64,000 nt of DNA, from the NCBI GenBank assembly GCA_947683625.1, contig CANTUR010000623.1, positions 819,001-883,000 of the forward strand, read 5' to 3'. Positions 10,800-22,889 of the stretch are shown piece by piece. The first letter of the stretch is position 1. Each line of letters opens with the position of its first letter. The position numbers and the translations under genes are program-made. A model generated the notes under the pieces. The model made no database searches and was not told where the DNA came from. It saw only the letters and a program-made list of their open reading frames with translations. Source of the DNA: Mallotus nudiflorus. Taxonomy: Eukaryota > Streptophyta > Magnoliopsida > Malpighiales > Euphorbiaceae.

Positions 10800-12440
10800 A
10801 GGGAGTGAATCACAAAATATGCCTTCATTTAGACCATTCTTTGATGGTAAGATTATCCTTATTGGAAGTTCAAAATGGAACTATATCTAGATTATAATTC
10901 CATTAGACTTTGGGAAGCTCTTCTCAAAGGTTAGCAGCCACCAAAAACTATCATTGATGGTGTTTAAACTACTCTTTTAAAAAGTGATTATAGCAATGAT
11001 CAAAGGAAGAAAACTAGAATAATAAAAAGGTTATGATCACTCTACTTTATTCCATGACAAGAGAAGAAGAAGGTAAGCTTCAACGTTGCATTTTGGCCAA
11101 GGAAATATGGGAGACCTTGGAGAACCATTATGAAGGCAATAAACAAGTAAAAAGAAAAAATGTTCAACTTTATATGTATGAATATGATCTCTTCAAAATG
11201 AAGCCTCAAGCATCAATTATGGAGATGATAAACTATCTTAATGCTCTCCTCACAACCCTCAAGAAACTTGGAAAACATTTCTCCAAGGAAGAGGTGAACA
11301 ATAAGATTCTAAGAATCCTACTTAAGAAGGATTGAGAATCTTGAGTCACTTTAATTGACGAAGTTCAAGACCTCTCTATCCTCTTAATCAATGTGCTTAT
11401 TGGTAAGCTCTTAACACATGAGCTTATAATTAAACAAAAAAGGTGAAGATCAAGAAGAGAAGGAAGAAAAGAAAAATAGCATACCATTAAAGGTTTCATA
11501 AGAAGAAAGTGAAGATGAAAATGTTGAAGATTTTAATGATGAAGATGGTGATATTGCCATGCTCACTAGGAACCTCAAGAAGTTTTTAAGTAAGAAAAAT
11601 TTCTTAAGAACAAGGGACTCTGACAAGAAGTTCAAAGGAGATGGCAAGAAGAGAACCAAAGAAGTTACTTACTATAAATGCAAGAAACTAGGACACATTT
11701 GGAGTGAGTGCCCCAAACTCAAATTCAAGAATAAGGGAGCAAAGGATAGGAAAAAGGCCTTTAAAGCTACTTGGGATGACTCCTTCGAATTTGAAGAGGA
11801 AGAGGAATAACAAGAAGTGGCCAATCTTTACTTCATGACTCTTGAAAATGAAAAAAAGGTACCATCTACTTCTAACTCTTCTTATGATGAATATTACACT
11901 TATGATGAATATGATGATGATGATGATGATGATGTTAAGAGCTCTATTGTGAGCAAACTCTTGCTTAAGTGCAAAACTTACTTTCTAGAAAGAAGCATTA
12001 TAAGCATGAGTTAAATAGCTTAACCAAGGAATTTGAGAAGTTGAAAATTGAATTTTCTAGTCTTGTTAATTCGAATAATAAACTTTCTTGTAATTTGAAA
12101 TCTTCTAATTCCTTGGAAGAGCAACTCAAGAAAGCTAGTGATGAAAATCATAAACTTTCTAATGAGGTAGTTGAGCTTAAAAATTTCATATCAAAATTTT
12201 AAAGAGGAAAAGAGAGTTTAGATAATTTACTTAGCTCTCAAAAAATTCATGGAAATACTCATGAAATTGGATATACTAATGGAATGGCCTCATCTTCATC
12301 ATCATCACATATTAAAATTATTAAAGCATCATGTAATTCCATTAATTCTACTTTTAAATCGATTAAGACTCAAGCTTTTAAAGCTAATAAGTCTCATGTG
12401 TCAAATATTAAAAGGAAGTCTCATAAGACTTAATCCTATA
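10800..12440 (+). pseudogene. gag of element B
   Basis: Same architecture as gag of A. The FFDG start word is near 10840, but the ATG seen in A is destroyed. UBN2 core: LAKEIWETLENHYEG and LFKMKPQASIMEM (11033-11335). A zinc-knuckle remnant (about 11670-11711) reads YYKCKKLGHIWSEC, so the first cysteine is Tyr and zinc binding should fail. A lysine/glutamate-rich segment, an Asp run (about 11908-11935, from a GAT repeat) and a coiled-coil-like stretch (11969-12202) follow. Several frameshifts and stops break it. Confidence 0.83.
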
Positions 12441-12859
12441 TGACACAAAGAGGTAAATCTTAACCTAAACATGCTTACATATACACTAGACACAATACTC
12501 ATAAGCGTGTTGCAAAATATAATGCACCTAAATATATTGCACAAGCCTATCAAAATACACATTGCCATTGCTAATATATGTCTCACACTCAAATTAATAT
12601 GAGACATACACCACCACATCACAAAAGGCATGTTTCACACAATAGGAAAGCATATCATTATAGGAGAAATAAATTTGAAAATGTCATATGTTTATATTAC
12701 ATGATCAAAGGACATACCAAAAATTTTTGTTTTTATAGAAGACTACACATGAATTTACTTCCTTTGGATTATCTCGAGACTAACCAATCTAGACTAAGAA
12801 AGGTTTAGGTTCAAAAGAACACTTAAATTATTTTGTGTAGGTGTGCTTAAAATCCATAA

Positions 12860-14340
12860 GAACAAAAAGCAAGTGGTATCTTGATAGTGGATGTTTAAGG
12901 CATATGATGGGAAATAAGGATCGATTCAATAAGCTTGATGCTAAGAATGGAGGACATGTCACATTCGGAGACAATGCAAAAGGAAAGATTATTAGCATTG
13001 GGGAAATAGGTAGTCCTCAATCCTTAGATTATTGGCATTAGAGAAATAGGTAATCCTCAATCCTTATCTATACATCATGTGTTGCTTGTTGATGGACTCA
13101 AACATAATTTACTTAGTATAAGTCAATTGTGAGACATGGGAAATAAAATGACTTTTTATCCTAAAAATTGTTTTATTAGTAATCTTGATGAAGACAAAAT
13201 AATTTTTAGTGGTGAAAGAATAAATAATGTTTATGTTATTGATTTGAACAAGATTAATAACAAAGATATCAAATTCTTAATGTCTATTTCCTATGACATA
13301 TAGACATGACATAGAAGGTTAGGACATACAAATTTTGAGCTTTTGAATAATCTTTGTAAACATGAACTTGTGATTGGTTTACCTAAGCTTGAATTCACTA
13401 AAGATAAAACTTGTGATGCTTGTCAAAAGGAAAAAAAATCCAAGTCCTCATTTAAGCTAAAAGATGTAATATCCACTTCTAGACCACTTGAACTTATACA
13501 TATGGATTTATTTGGACCAACTAGAGTTGCTAGTCTCGGTGGAATGCACTATGGATATGTACTGGTTGATGATTACTATAGATTTACTTAGGTATATTTT
13601 CTTGCTCATAAGAATAATGCATTTAAAGCTTTTGAAAATTTTACAAAAAGAGTTAAAAAAGAAAAAGGTTTTTTGTATTTCTTCTATTAGAAGTGATTAT
13701 GGAATTGAATTTGAAAATGAATTTTTCAAAACCTATTACAATGAAAATGATATTTCACATACATTTTCTTGTCCTAGAACTTCTTAATAAAATGGGGTAG
13801 TCGAAAGAAAAAATAGAACTTTTGTGGAAATGGCTAGAATAATGCTTTATGAGTATAATTTACCTTTATACTTTTGGACGAAAGCTGTTAATACATCTTG
13901 TTATATTTTAAATAGAGTTTTCAAAAGAATAATTTTAAATAAAACTTCTTATGAGCTATGGAACAACAGAAAACCCAAAATCTCAGGTCTAAGAGTATTT
14001 GGATGCAAGTGATTTCTATTAAACACCAAGGATAATATTGGGAAATTTGATTCCAAAGCTGATGAAAGAATTTTTCTTGGCTACTCTATTTTTAGTAAAG
14101 CATATAAAGTTTTTAATAAGATAACTCTAGTAATTGAAGAGTTAATGCATGTTATATTTGTTGAATCAAACTCACTTGATCCTAGAAAGAATGTTTGTAT
14201 GGTTGATAATCTTTTAGGTGACAATGAGATAAACTCAAGAAGAAAATGCTAGTAAGCCTTTGAAACTTGAAGGTCCAAGCAAGGTGGATAATGAGGAGTC
14301 ATCTCAACCTACCTTGAAGGATGAACTTCCAAAGGATTGG
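12860..14340 (+). pseudogene. protease and integrase of element B
   Basis: Protease: WYLDSGCLRHMMGN at about 12870-12912 keeps the active-site DSG that A has lost. At 13019-13060 the TTAGCATTGGGGAAATAGGTAG-like segment is repeated (about 45 bp), a local duplication not present in A. Integrase: HRRLGHTNF follows two stops; CDACQKEK (about 13409) keeps both cysteines; the core (LELIHMDLFGPTRVASLGG, YVLVDDYYRFT) ends in a TAG, then continues in other frames to WNNRKPKISGLRVFGCK (about 14010) and a Ser/Glu-rich linker to about 14340. Non-functional. Confidence 0.82.
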
Positions 14341-14379
14341 CAATTCAAGAAAGCTCATCCTTAAGATCTCATCATAAGT

Positions 14380-15850
14380 GATACTATAAAAGGGGTAACT
14401 ACTAGATCTAAACTTAAGACTACTATAAATTTAGCCTTCATTTCTTAAGTCGAGCCCAAAAATGTCAATTATGCATTGAGTGATGAATTTTAGGTCATTG
14501 CTAAGCAAGAAGAGTTAAATCAATTTAAGAGAAACAAGGTTTGGACCTTGGTTCCTAGACTAAAACATCATCCTATTATAGGCACCAAATGAGTGTTTCG
14601 AAATAAGATGAATGAACAAGGTGTCATAACTAGGAATAAAGCTAGACTAGGAGCTAAAGGTTATAATCAAGAGGAAGACATTGATTATAATGAAGTCTTT
14701 GCCCCCATTGAAAGGTTAGAAACTATTAGAATACCACTTGCATTTGCATTATACATGGATTTTAAACTTTACCAAATGGATTTTAAAAGTGCATTATTAA
14801 ATGTTTTCATTGAAGAGGAGGTATATGCTAAGCAACCTTTAGGTTTTGAAAATTTTAATTCTCCAAATCATGTTTTTAAATTGTCAAAAGCATTGTATGG
14901 ATTGAAACAAGCTCCAAGAGCATATGAAAGATTGAACAACTTCTTATTAGAAAAAGTTTTCTCTAAAGGAAAAGTTGATATAACTCTTTTTATAAAGAAA
15001 TCCAAGATTGATTTATTAATTGTTCAAATATATATTGATGATATTATTTTTGGTTCTACTAACCATTGCTTGTGTAAGGAATTCTCCAAATTAATGCAAG
15101 GACAATTCGAAATGAGTATGATGGGAGAACTCAAGTTCTTTCTTTGATTTCAAATTAAGCAATGCAAAGATGGGATTTTCATCAACCAAACAAAATATGC
15201 AACCAAACTAACCAACCAAAGATGGGATTTTCATTAACCAAACCAAACATGCAAGAGACATTCTTAAGAAGTTTTGATGGATGGAGCTAAGACAAGCAAA
15301 ACTCCAATGAGCACCACAACCAAACTCAACAAGGATGAGAATGCAAACCGGTTGATAAAAATTGATTTAGAGGTATAATCAGATCCTTTCTTTATTTAAC
15401 TGCTAGTAGACTAGATATTATGTTTGCTACTTATGTGCTAGATTTCAATCAAGTCCTAGAGAGTCTCATTTGAATGCTATTAAAAGAATTTTCAAATATC
15501 TTTGTGGTATAATGCATTTAGGACTTTGGTATCCTTCGAGTTCTTCCTTTGACTTGATTAATTATTTTGATGCGAATTTTGCTGGTAGTTTACTAGATAG
15601 AAAAAGAACTTTTGGAACTTGTCAAACTTTAGGAAATTGCTTAGTTTCTTAGTTTAGTAAGAAATAAGTTTCGGTTGCTTTGTCCACTATTGAAGTTAAC
15701 TATAATGCAACAAGTCTTTATTGTTCACAAGTGTTATGACAAAAACAACAATTATTGGACTATGGTATAAGACATTCCTATCACATGTGACAATACAAGT
15801 GCTATAAACCTTAGTAAGAATCCCATTCAACATTTTAGAACTAAGTATAT
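14380..15850 (+). pseudogene. reverse transcriptase and truncated RNase H of element B
   Basis: The RT core (14593-15147) shows [48 protein letters not shown] and the catalytic box as IYIDDIIFGS (Val to Ile, a tolerated change in the family). One codon is missing after PRA. Downstream, a short tandem repeat of GATGGGATTTTCAT with AACCAAAC words (15169-15250) disrupts the RT/RNase H junction. RNase H words (LNAIKRIFKYLCGIMHLGLW, NPIQHF) can be followed to 15850. There the sequence jumps to fragment E2 in the middle of the motif that reads RTKHI in element A. Confidence 0.85.
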
Positions 15851-16840
15851 TGTCACGACCTAAAACAAAGGCCATGACCGGCGCTAGGGAACAGGAATTC
15901 TTTCGAATCCAAAACCCATAGCAAGCCTAAAAAATAAAATAAAACATGCAATAATAATAATAATAATAACATAAATAATATAATTTGCAATGGAAATGAA
16001 AATCATAAATAAGATAAGTAAATATACATCAATGGATTTAAATCCTCATCTTATATATAAATATTCCTTTAATACAAATCCAGTTCAAATATTTAAAATA
16101 CATAACTCACACAAATAAATACATAAACCCCACATCTGATTACAACTACTGCAGTGTCTAGATTATAAAATAAAGCTCAGATAAGCAGTTTACATAGTGA
16201 AGCTGTGGCGAAAGAAATCTGGCATATAGGTCTGCTACTAAGGTCTGAAGATGATGACTCTCCTGAAAAATAGTCAACGGAGGGGAGTCAGACCTCACCG
16301 AGTGAATTGTTATAATATATATACATGCATACTAAATGACAATGCGCACAGTCAATAGTATATATAATAAATATATATACAAGCAAATACACACAGATGC
16401 AGCAAAATCATTTTTATATGTTTACTGAAAATCACTGTTTATGAAGGATCAAATAGAACCCTAGAAAATTGTAACCTTAAGTAGTGTTAGACAAAACTCT
16501 AGCCATACAGGCTCACTTATTCCAAATAAATTCACTTGTTCCATTTGGACAGTAGACTGGCTCCGAGATACTAAGTCAATCGAGCTCTAGTAGTCTGACT
16601 GTTAGTGTGATTGGCCCCGAGACACTTGGTCAACCAAGCTCAAGCAATCACACTCCCAAATCACATCACACATCAAATAAATCAATCCGATCAATATCCA
16701 TATGTAGGTTAGTAATATAACCTAAATTCTATCATCGTACCGGTACGTACTCGGTCCTAGTACTGCCCACTAGGTAGCACGTTCTATTGATATCCTTCAT
16801 TAATATATAAAACATACATTCATAAATAAATCAAACATTA
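15851..16840 (-). mobile_element. LTR fragment E2 (inverted partial copy of solo LTR E)
   Basis: It starts exactly with TGTCACGACCTAAAACA, the reverse complement of the right terminus of LTR E at 52732. Shared words in the same order include GCCATGACCGGCGCTAGGGA, GTCAACGGAGGGGAGTCAGA, the palindromic GTACCGGTACGTACTCGGTC and GCACGTTCTATTGATATCCT. Similarity fades at about 16840, equivalent to about 51720 in E, so only the last third of the LTR is present. It contains an ATA repeat at about 15952-15970. It has no coding content. Confidence 0.85.
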
Positions 16841-16905
16841 TAATACTGAAAAAGCTAAAAGGTTTATGCTAAAACTCTAATTCATTATATAGTGAGTGAG
16901 GCCAA

Positions 16906-17440
16906 GATCATGTGTTGCACCACAGGAAAGGATATTTATGACTACCTTAGGGAGGAATATTAAGGGAGTATAAGGACTAAGCATATGATACTTCACAATT
17001 TGAAAAGAAATTCTATGATGGAGAATATGAATGAAGGAGAATGTGTGATGACTTTACTAATAAAGTAATGTCACTTGTGAATAAAAGTAGAATTTTTGGA
17101 GATGCTATACCTAAAAAAATTTTTGTTCAGAAAATTCTGCTCAACTTGGTAGAACATTTTGAAGCCAAAATCTCTTCCATTAAAAAAAGAAAGAACATAA
17201 TAGCTATGAAGCTTATAAACTTGATAAGTGGGCTTGAAGCTACTAAAACTAGAAGAGCTGATATATAGAATCATACTGTAGAAGGAGCTCTAGTAGCAAG
17301 ACTAAGAAGTGGAGTTCAAGCAACTCAATTATTCAATAATGTCCGAGCAAGTTCTAGTGGTGACAGACATAAGTATATTGAAGGTGGTGGTGCATGTGAT
17401 AGGAAAGACAAGTTTCCACCGTGTTCTCACTTAAATCTAT
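16906..17440 (+). pseudogene. Ty1/copia gag fragment (UBN2), separate lineage
   Basis: The translation gives a recognisable UBN2 gag: KIMCCTTGKDIYDYLREEY, a stop, IRTKHMILHNLKR, then after a frame change MCDDFTNKVMSLVNKSRIFG and KILLNLVEHFEAKISSIKK (17041-17268), and the start of a zinc knuckle (KFPPCSH, about 17411) that is never completed. The usual family members read through FESKISSLEE-like words at this place. It lacks LTRs and pol. It lies on the + strand between two minus-strand LTR pieces and is not from A or B, whose gag is different. Confidence 0.78.
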
Positions 17441-18996
17441 TTATCTTTCTAGGTCATGAACCAAAGTATGGAATTGTGATTATTTAGTAATAGTTATTCC
17501 AAGAATACTTATTCTACTCCTTAAGAATTACAATTCTATTTCACACTCATTCCATTCCATGAACCAAACACGGTCTAAGTGCTATTTGATACATCCTAAA
17601 CTAATTGTTCACAAGAACTTATCATCGATTCCAAATCAATAGTGAATTAACTTATTAAATGAGAATAATAAGTGGATGTCCCTTGGGATAGAATAAAATT
17701 CATTTTTAAATGCACAATATAACATATTGTAAGAGCTATTAGAGTGGCGATGGTGGTGGGCGGGAAGAGAGTTAGGGGCGATGATGCGAATGTGACTGAA
17801 GGTGCGATAAAGGTAAGGAATGTTAAAAATATTGATAATAATGTTTGCTTTTAATAATATTAAAATGTAATCAGTTAATGTTACCTATCATCGATAGTGA
17901 CTATTAGAGGGTTGCTAACCGTTTGTATAGAAGGAAGTTAAAAATTTGGAGTCATTCTACATTACAAATAATTGTATATATATGACTTTAATTTTTAACC
18001 CTTGGATAAATGAAAATTAAATCATATCCACTAATTGTAATAACCTGGCTACCTAAATACTTGGTTATTTTTTGTTAAAATTTATTATTAGGAGAAAACT
18101 ATATTTTTTCATTCCTTTGTAATATGGTAAAAAAAAGAGATTTAAAAAATAAAAATACACACATATGGATGAAGGAAAAAAGAGATATTTCATCCCTTGT
18201 AATGAAAAAGAAAAAGTGAAAGAGAGAGAAATAAAAATTGGTTTTAAAGAGGAAAAAGATAAAATAGTGAAAAAAAATAATTTTGAAGTGAATAAATAAA
18301 TTTATTTTTAACCTACAATAGTAGGTCATATATTAATTGTATATTATTTGCACTACAGTAAGAACCAAAAAATTGAGAAAAAATAAAAATGGGATGAATA
18401 ATCATTACAAGGTTTGTTTGGAAAAAAGATAAGGGTACAATTTGAAATTAAATATATAAGGTGAAGGTATATTTTAACCTTTAGTGTTTTATTAGTGTTT
18501 ATACCAAGATTTACATTTTCCCCTTGGATAATTTTTGGACCAAATAAATATAAATTTAATGAAAAATTGTGATTTAAGCCGTCAACTATTTATATGTTCT
18601 ATTCATGCTGACATGGTAGTAATTAGTCCAAGTAAAACCCTTAGTTTAATTCAAACATCAATTCCCAATTATACAAATACCTATTTATTATATAAAAAAG
18701 TGATACATGCCAGTGAAGGAGTAACATTCTTAAAGTGTAGAGTTTGATTCATGTTATTGTCAATTTAAAAAGGGAAGGTTGTCTCTTGTTGTGTAGTCCA
18801 TTAAAACTTAGGTCATATGAGATTCGTGTTAATCGAAAAAAGGAGAGATGCATCGATCATCAAAGGAACTAGTTCACTCCTTTAAGGCATTGTCATCTCT
18901 TTGCCATCACCACCAATGACCAGTTCCCTTACCATTCTCCTTCCTCCACTATAATTCTTGAAACTATCACCTTATCCTTCTCCTTGTCTTCCTTCT
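17441..18996. other. Unassigned AT-rich DNA
   Basis: Nothing firmly recognised. A short stretch at about 17455-17575 has CATGAACCAAA at both ends and reads on the minus strand as ACCGTGTTTGGTTCATGGAA, a word common at the ends of small plant DNA transposons, but the paired inverted end is missing. A pyrimidine-rich run at 18880-19000 looks like untranslated leader sequence but has no coding frame. Confidence 0.4.
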
Positions 18997-19105
18997 CCTC
19001 CACTTATGTCAATTAGGGTTTTATCTGATTTAGAACTTTATAGGTTAAAAGAGAGTTGACCTCCTCCACTTATGTCAATTGGGATTTTGTCTAATTTATA
19101 ATTTT
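18997..19105 (+). repeat. 66-bp tandem duplication cut by an LTR
   Basis: CCTCCACTTATGTCAATT occurs at 18997 and 19063, each followed by AGGGTTTTATCTGATTTA-like sequence. The second unit is cut short by the LTR end at 19106, so the insertion or breakpoint fell inside the second copy. Confidence 0.65.
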
Positions 19106-20186
19106 ATGAAGAAAGATTCCTAGAGGGGGTGAATAGAACTATCAAACAATAATAAGAAATTAAAAAGATTTGAACAAGAATTAAAAGGAATGTTGAGAAG
19201 GAAGAATGATGAACATAAGAATTTAAGGAGTTTGGATTCTCAACAATCCTACATCTCCACCTAACTTATCTCCAAGTTAGAATTTTGAATCAACACAATC
19301 TATTTCTCTAGATTGATTTTTACAACTTGAGTTTTAGGCTCAACTCAAACCTTACAACTTGAGTTTTTAAGGCTTACTCAAAAACCAATTCACAAGTGTT
19401 TTTAAGGCTCGCACTAAAACTAAATTCCTAAGTGTTTTAATAGCTAAAAACTTAAACCAATTCCTTTAGAATAGAATCTCACTTCTCATTTCCTTAACCT
19501 AAGAAAATAGAAGAATAAGAATTTTTATTATAACACTCACCAACTCTCACAAGAGTATACAATAACAAAATGAATTTTGAAGGAGTGTACAAAGCTTAAT
19601 TGAATGCTTGAAAGTATATAATGAATAAACAAGTTTCTTAACCTTAAAATAATCTTCAGAGGTTATAATTATACTTGAACAATTCAATTATAGCTATAAT
19701 AATTTCATTCCCAACAAATCAAAATCCTTTAAATGAAATTTGGACTTTTGAGCTGCAATTTGTTAGGTCGTGGTCAGGATATCATCAGTCTCAGTTGGAT
19801 GAGCTTTAGATTGCCGTTACAAGCCATTGTATTTGAATTTTTTCACTGGTCCCAATTAGGACTACCTTGTCCCTGACATTGTCTTGGTCAAGACATTAGA
19901 TCAGGATCAATTCTATCGAAAATTGAATTTTTTCTTGAACTTGATCTACCCCAGTCTTGATCGAGACCATGATAGGATTTACACTTTTTATGTAATTTAG
20001 TCCCTGTGTTGAGTCCGATCGAGATAGTGCTTGTGATGTCTTTTTGGAATGATTTTTCTTTGATAGTTTATCATTATTTTGACTTCCAGTTACTCCTAAC
20101 TTATACACACTTGAAGCAAACACATTAGTTGCTCAAAATTAAGTTTGTTAAGATCAAAATCAAGATTGATAAATTGCTAAGGTCAA
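19106..20186 (-). mobile_element. Inverted LTR of the element B family
   Basis: Read on the minus strand it starts TTGACCTTAGCAATTTATCA at 20186 and ends CTAGGAATCTTTCTTCA at 19106. It aligns along its whole length with the split LTR of element B, and provides the uninterrupted version that proves the split. Because its LTR-internal neighbour (20187-20740) is the 3' noncoding tail, it is a 3' LTR by position. The other half of its element is not found on this strand. Confidence 0.85.
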
Positions 20187-20740
20187 TAATCTCTACCTTT
20201 TGTATTTTGACAAACTTATTTTGAGTTTGATAAAAATAATACAAGGTAAAGTGTGTGATAGATAAAAATTGTGATAATAATGATGGTATCAAATAAAATC
20301 AAATATATTTCTTTATTTCCCCCCTATAAATATGGATATGATAAGAAATAAAATTTATAATTTATTCTCCATGAAAAAAATATAAAATATATCATGAGAA
20401 ATTATTGCCTAACATAACAAATATGTTAAAAACATAAAAAAAAATGCAATAGAAAGGAAATAATTTCAAACATATATGCATATAATGCATCACAAAAATA
20501 TTACATATAATATAATCATATAAAGCTTAGCTAATCATACATGATCATGTGACACTTAGCATATTACAAACACAAATACTAAACACAATTATTGTATGTT
20601 TTGTCAAAGACCAAAAGAAAAGAGAGATCTATAAAAGTGAAATGAACCTAAAGGAAAAAAATCCTAGAGGAATTAAAAGATCAAGAACCAAAACAATTAA
20701 AATAAAGACACACTAAATCTTTATAAAATTCATGGTCCAT
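20187..20740 (-). mobile_element. 3' noncoding tail of the inverted B-family element
   Basis: On the minus strand this matches element A's tail (8480-9090) in order: the GGAATTTT/CCTTTTAGGTTCA words, GCTAAGTGTCACATGATCATG, AGCTAAGCTTTATATG, a GGGGGAAATAAAG purine tract, then AAAAGGTAGAG just before the LTR. Similarity stops at about 20740 with no coding sequence beyond, so the element is truncated here. Confidence 0.7.
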
Positions 20741-22889
20741 CATTCTGCGTAAGCATTAATATGGACTAAGTGGAGATTTATTTTAGCATGTCTAATGCAT
20801 GTTGACCCTTTGTACATATGTCCTTTCTTAGTTATTGATCAAGGAAAAGAAGGCTCTCTTTGTCTCTTTCTTTTTCTCTTTTACACATATAATGTTAGAT
20901 TAGCATGCACCCACAACTACACGTTGGAAATTATATAATAAAAACATATGATTTGAACATCTCAATCATATGGTCAATTGATTTTATACTCATTTATTAC
21001 TTTGTGGTAAGGTCATCTTGGTCACTATTTTCATTGAGCATGCTCTCAAAACCAAATAATAATGCATTTATGCATAATTTAGGATGCTCAACATTCCTAC
21101 ATTGATGATTATAAAATAATAGTTTATTATAACAGGTAGCAATTGATGTGTGGTTGGATACTAAGAAAGTTTGTCAGTTTGGTCATTTTTTTTATTGTAT
21201 GATTACTAATAAAGATCAAATTTATAAGGAATTTCTAGTTCACCTAGTGAAATTGGATACTTTTTGTTTATGAATAGCTAAAGATAATATTTAGTGTCTC
21301 ATAGGGTATGGACTATTCTCATGACATTATTAATTTTAAGCCAAATGCATAAGAGATAACAATAATTTCAAGCATATCATAATATGTGACTTCTTTTTCA
21401 TGATAGAAAATAATATTCTTTATTTTGATTTCCTTCCTCAATCAGGAGGTGGCCTTGTTGGAAGGAAGGAGTCTGGACAACTTAGATTTGGTTGGCAAGG
21501 ACAACCATTTTAAGCTCCTCTGAATGTAGCATTCACATTTTTATTTATTTTACAACATTTAAGTTTTATACATGATATTCTTTTTCCATAATCATTAATT
21601 CACATCTTTCAATTATGTTAGTGTGTCATTTTGGTGTTAATAAATTGTTTGGCTAGATATATATTGTTTTGATTTTAGTTGTGTACTATATCAAACATTG
21701 TAGTAAAGGTTTTTGTTGAATTATGTATTTAAAGGATAGAGAGACGTCAAAAGTGCATCAATAAGACTTTAATTACAATTTCAATGATGATATCAAAGAT
21801 ATTATATTTAGAGGGAACTAGAAGAGAAACCTTAAGTTAGAGGAGTGCATGATGGAGAAGATGAAAAATTAAACATTTTCTATCAACTCTTTAAAATAAA
21901 CAGAATTCTCTTTTCATCATTATAACCATATCTATTTGAAGTAGTGTGGTAAAACTGAAAAGGAGATAAACATATGAAATACTTATTTGCAAAGTCAAGT
22001 AGTAAAGGCTTTAAAACCAAAAGGTATGTGATAAAAGTGGAGTAATTTAAAAAGAAGATACCTCAATATTAAGTTTATGAAAGATGCCATAATAGCTAAG
22101 CTCTAATGAACTAGGTTCCAAATGCATTTTATACTTAATTTAGTAGTAAAAAAAGCAAAGGCAATAATGAAACATTAAACTTACAAGCGGTCTCAAGTCA
22201 AAAGAACAAGATGATTATCACTCATACTAGAACCTAAGTTATACCCTAATTTAACTAAACAGTTTGCAAGAGCTCTATAGTTGGAGATGGACTTCAAGCC
22301 ATAGGAAAAAAATTTTACATTACCTACTTTTGATAAGCTTTGAATTCAAGGGATCAAGCATGTTTTAAGCAAACTTCTAGTCCCTTAATAGTATGGTTAT
22401 TCATAAAACAAAGAGCAGATATTAAATGCTTATTTAAAAAAAATGATGGATTAAAAAATATTATTTTTATGTTTCTTATCATTGTGTTGTTATGTCACAC
22501 CTTAAAGGAAGCAAGAAGCTTCCCTTAACATATCATTATGATCATCACTCCTCTTTATACTAGTATAAACCTTTCCTTTGTGGAGGGTCGCTTCAAATCT
22601 CATTTAGTAGAGGGCTCTTTATAATTTGTTACATATAGATTCACATAAAAATCAAGTATTGACCTTATATCTTATACTTCAATTTAATTAAAATATCATA
22701 CCTCTCTTTAATGAGCCTAGCATTATGTATATGAAATTATGCTTTCATGTGGTAAGATAAAATTCACTACTACACGCTTTCTCCTATATAACTAAAGACT
22801 ATGATTCATATATTGTACTAACATTCTCCTGAAGTTTATATGGATATGAAGAAATTCATTTGTTTGCATCCCTTTTTAACTTACTTAAA
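20741..22889. other. Unassigned AT-rich DNA
   Basis: No gene, LTR or transposon end that I can support. Short open frames at 20905-21105 and 22340-22528 have no recognisable motif. The right part may include the start of the Athila-like LTR, whose left boundary I could not place because no second copy is present in the window. Confidence 0.4.

Larger units (their letters stand above)
595..15850 (+). mobile_element. Ty1/copia element B, 5' LTR split by element A, 3' end lost
   Basis: The 5' LTR is in two pieces, 595-1524 and 10588-10747, separated by the complete element A. It is followed by a degraded tRNA-iMet primer site (10750-10761), gag (about 10800-12440), protease/integrase (about 12860-14340) and RT/RNase H (about 14380-15850). 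The order LTR, PBS, gag, PR, IN, RT, RH is that of copia. The element stops inside RNase H, where the inverted fragment E2 begins. The rest of RNase H, the 3' noncoding part and the 3' LTR are absent on this strand. Stops and frameshifts occur in every domain. A and B share gag and pol sequence closely enough to be the same or sister families, although their LTRs differ. Confidence 0.85.

Noticed and set aside
17455..17580. Possible small DNA transposon (MITE) with GTTTGGTTCATGGAA end
   Set aside because: Only one convincing end. The word at the other side is in the same orientation, not inverted, and no target duplication was seen.
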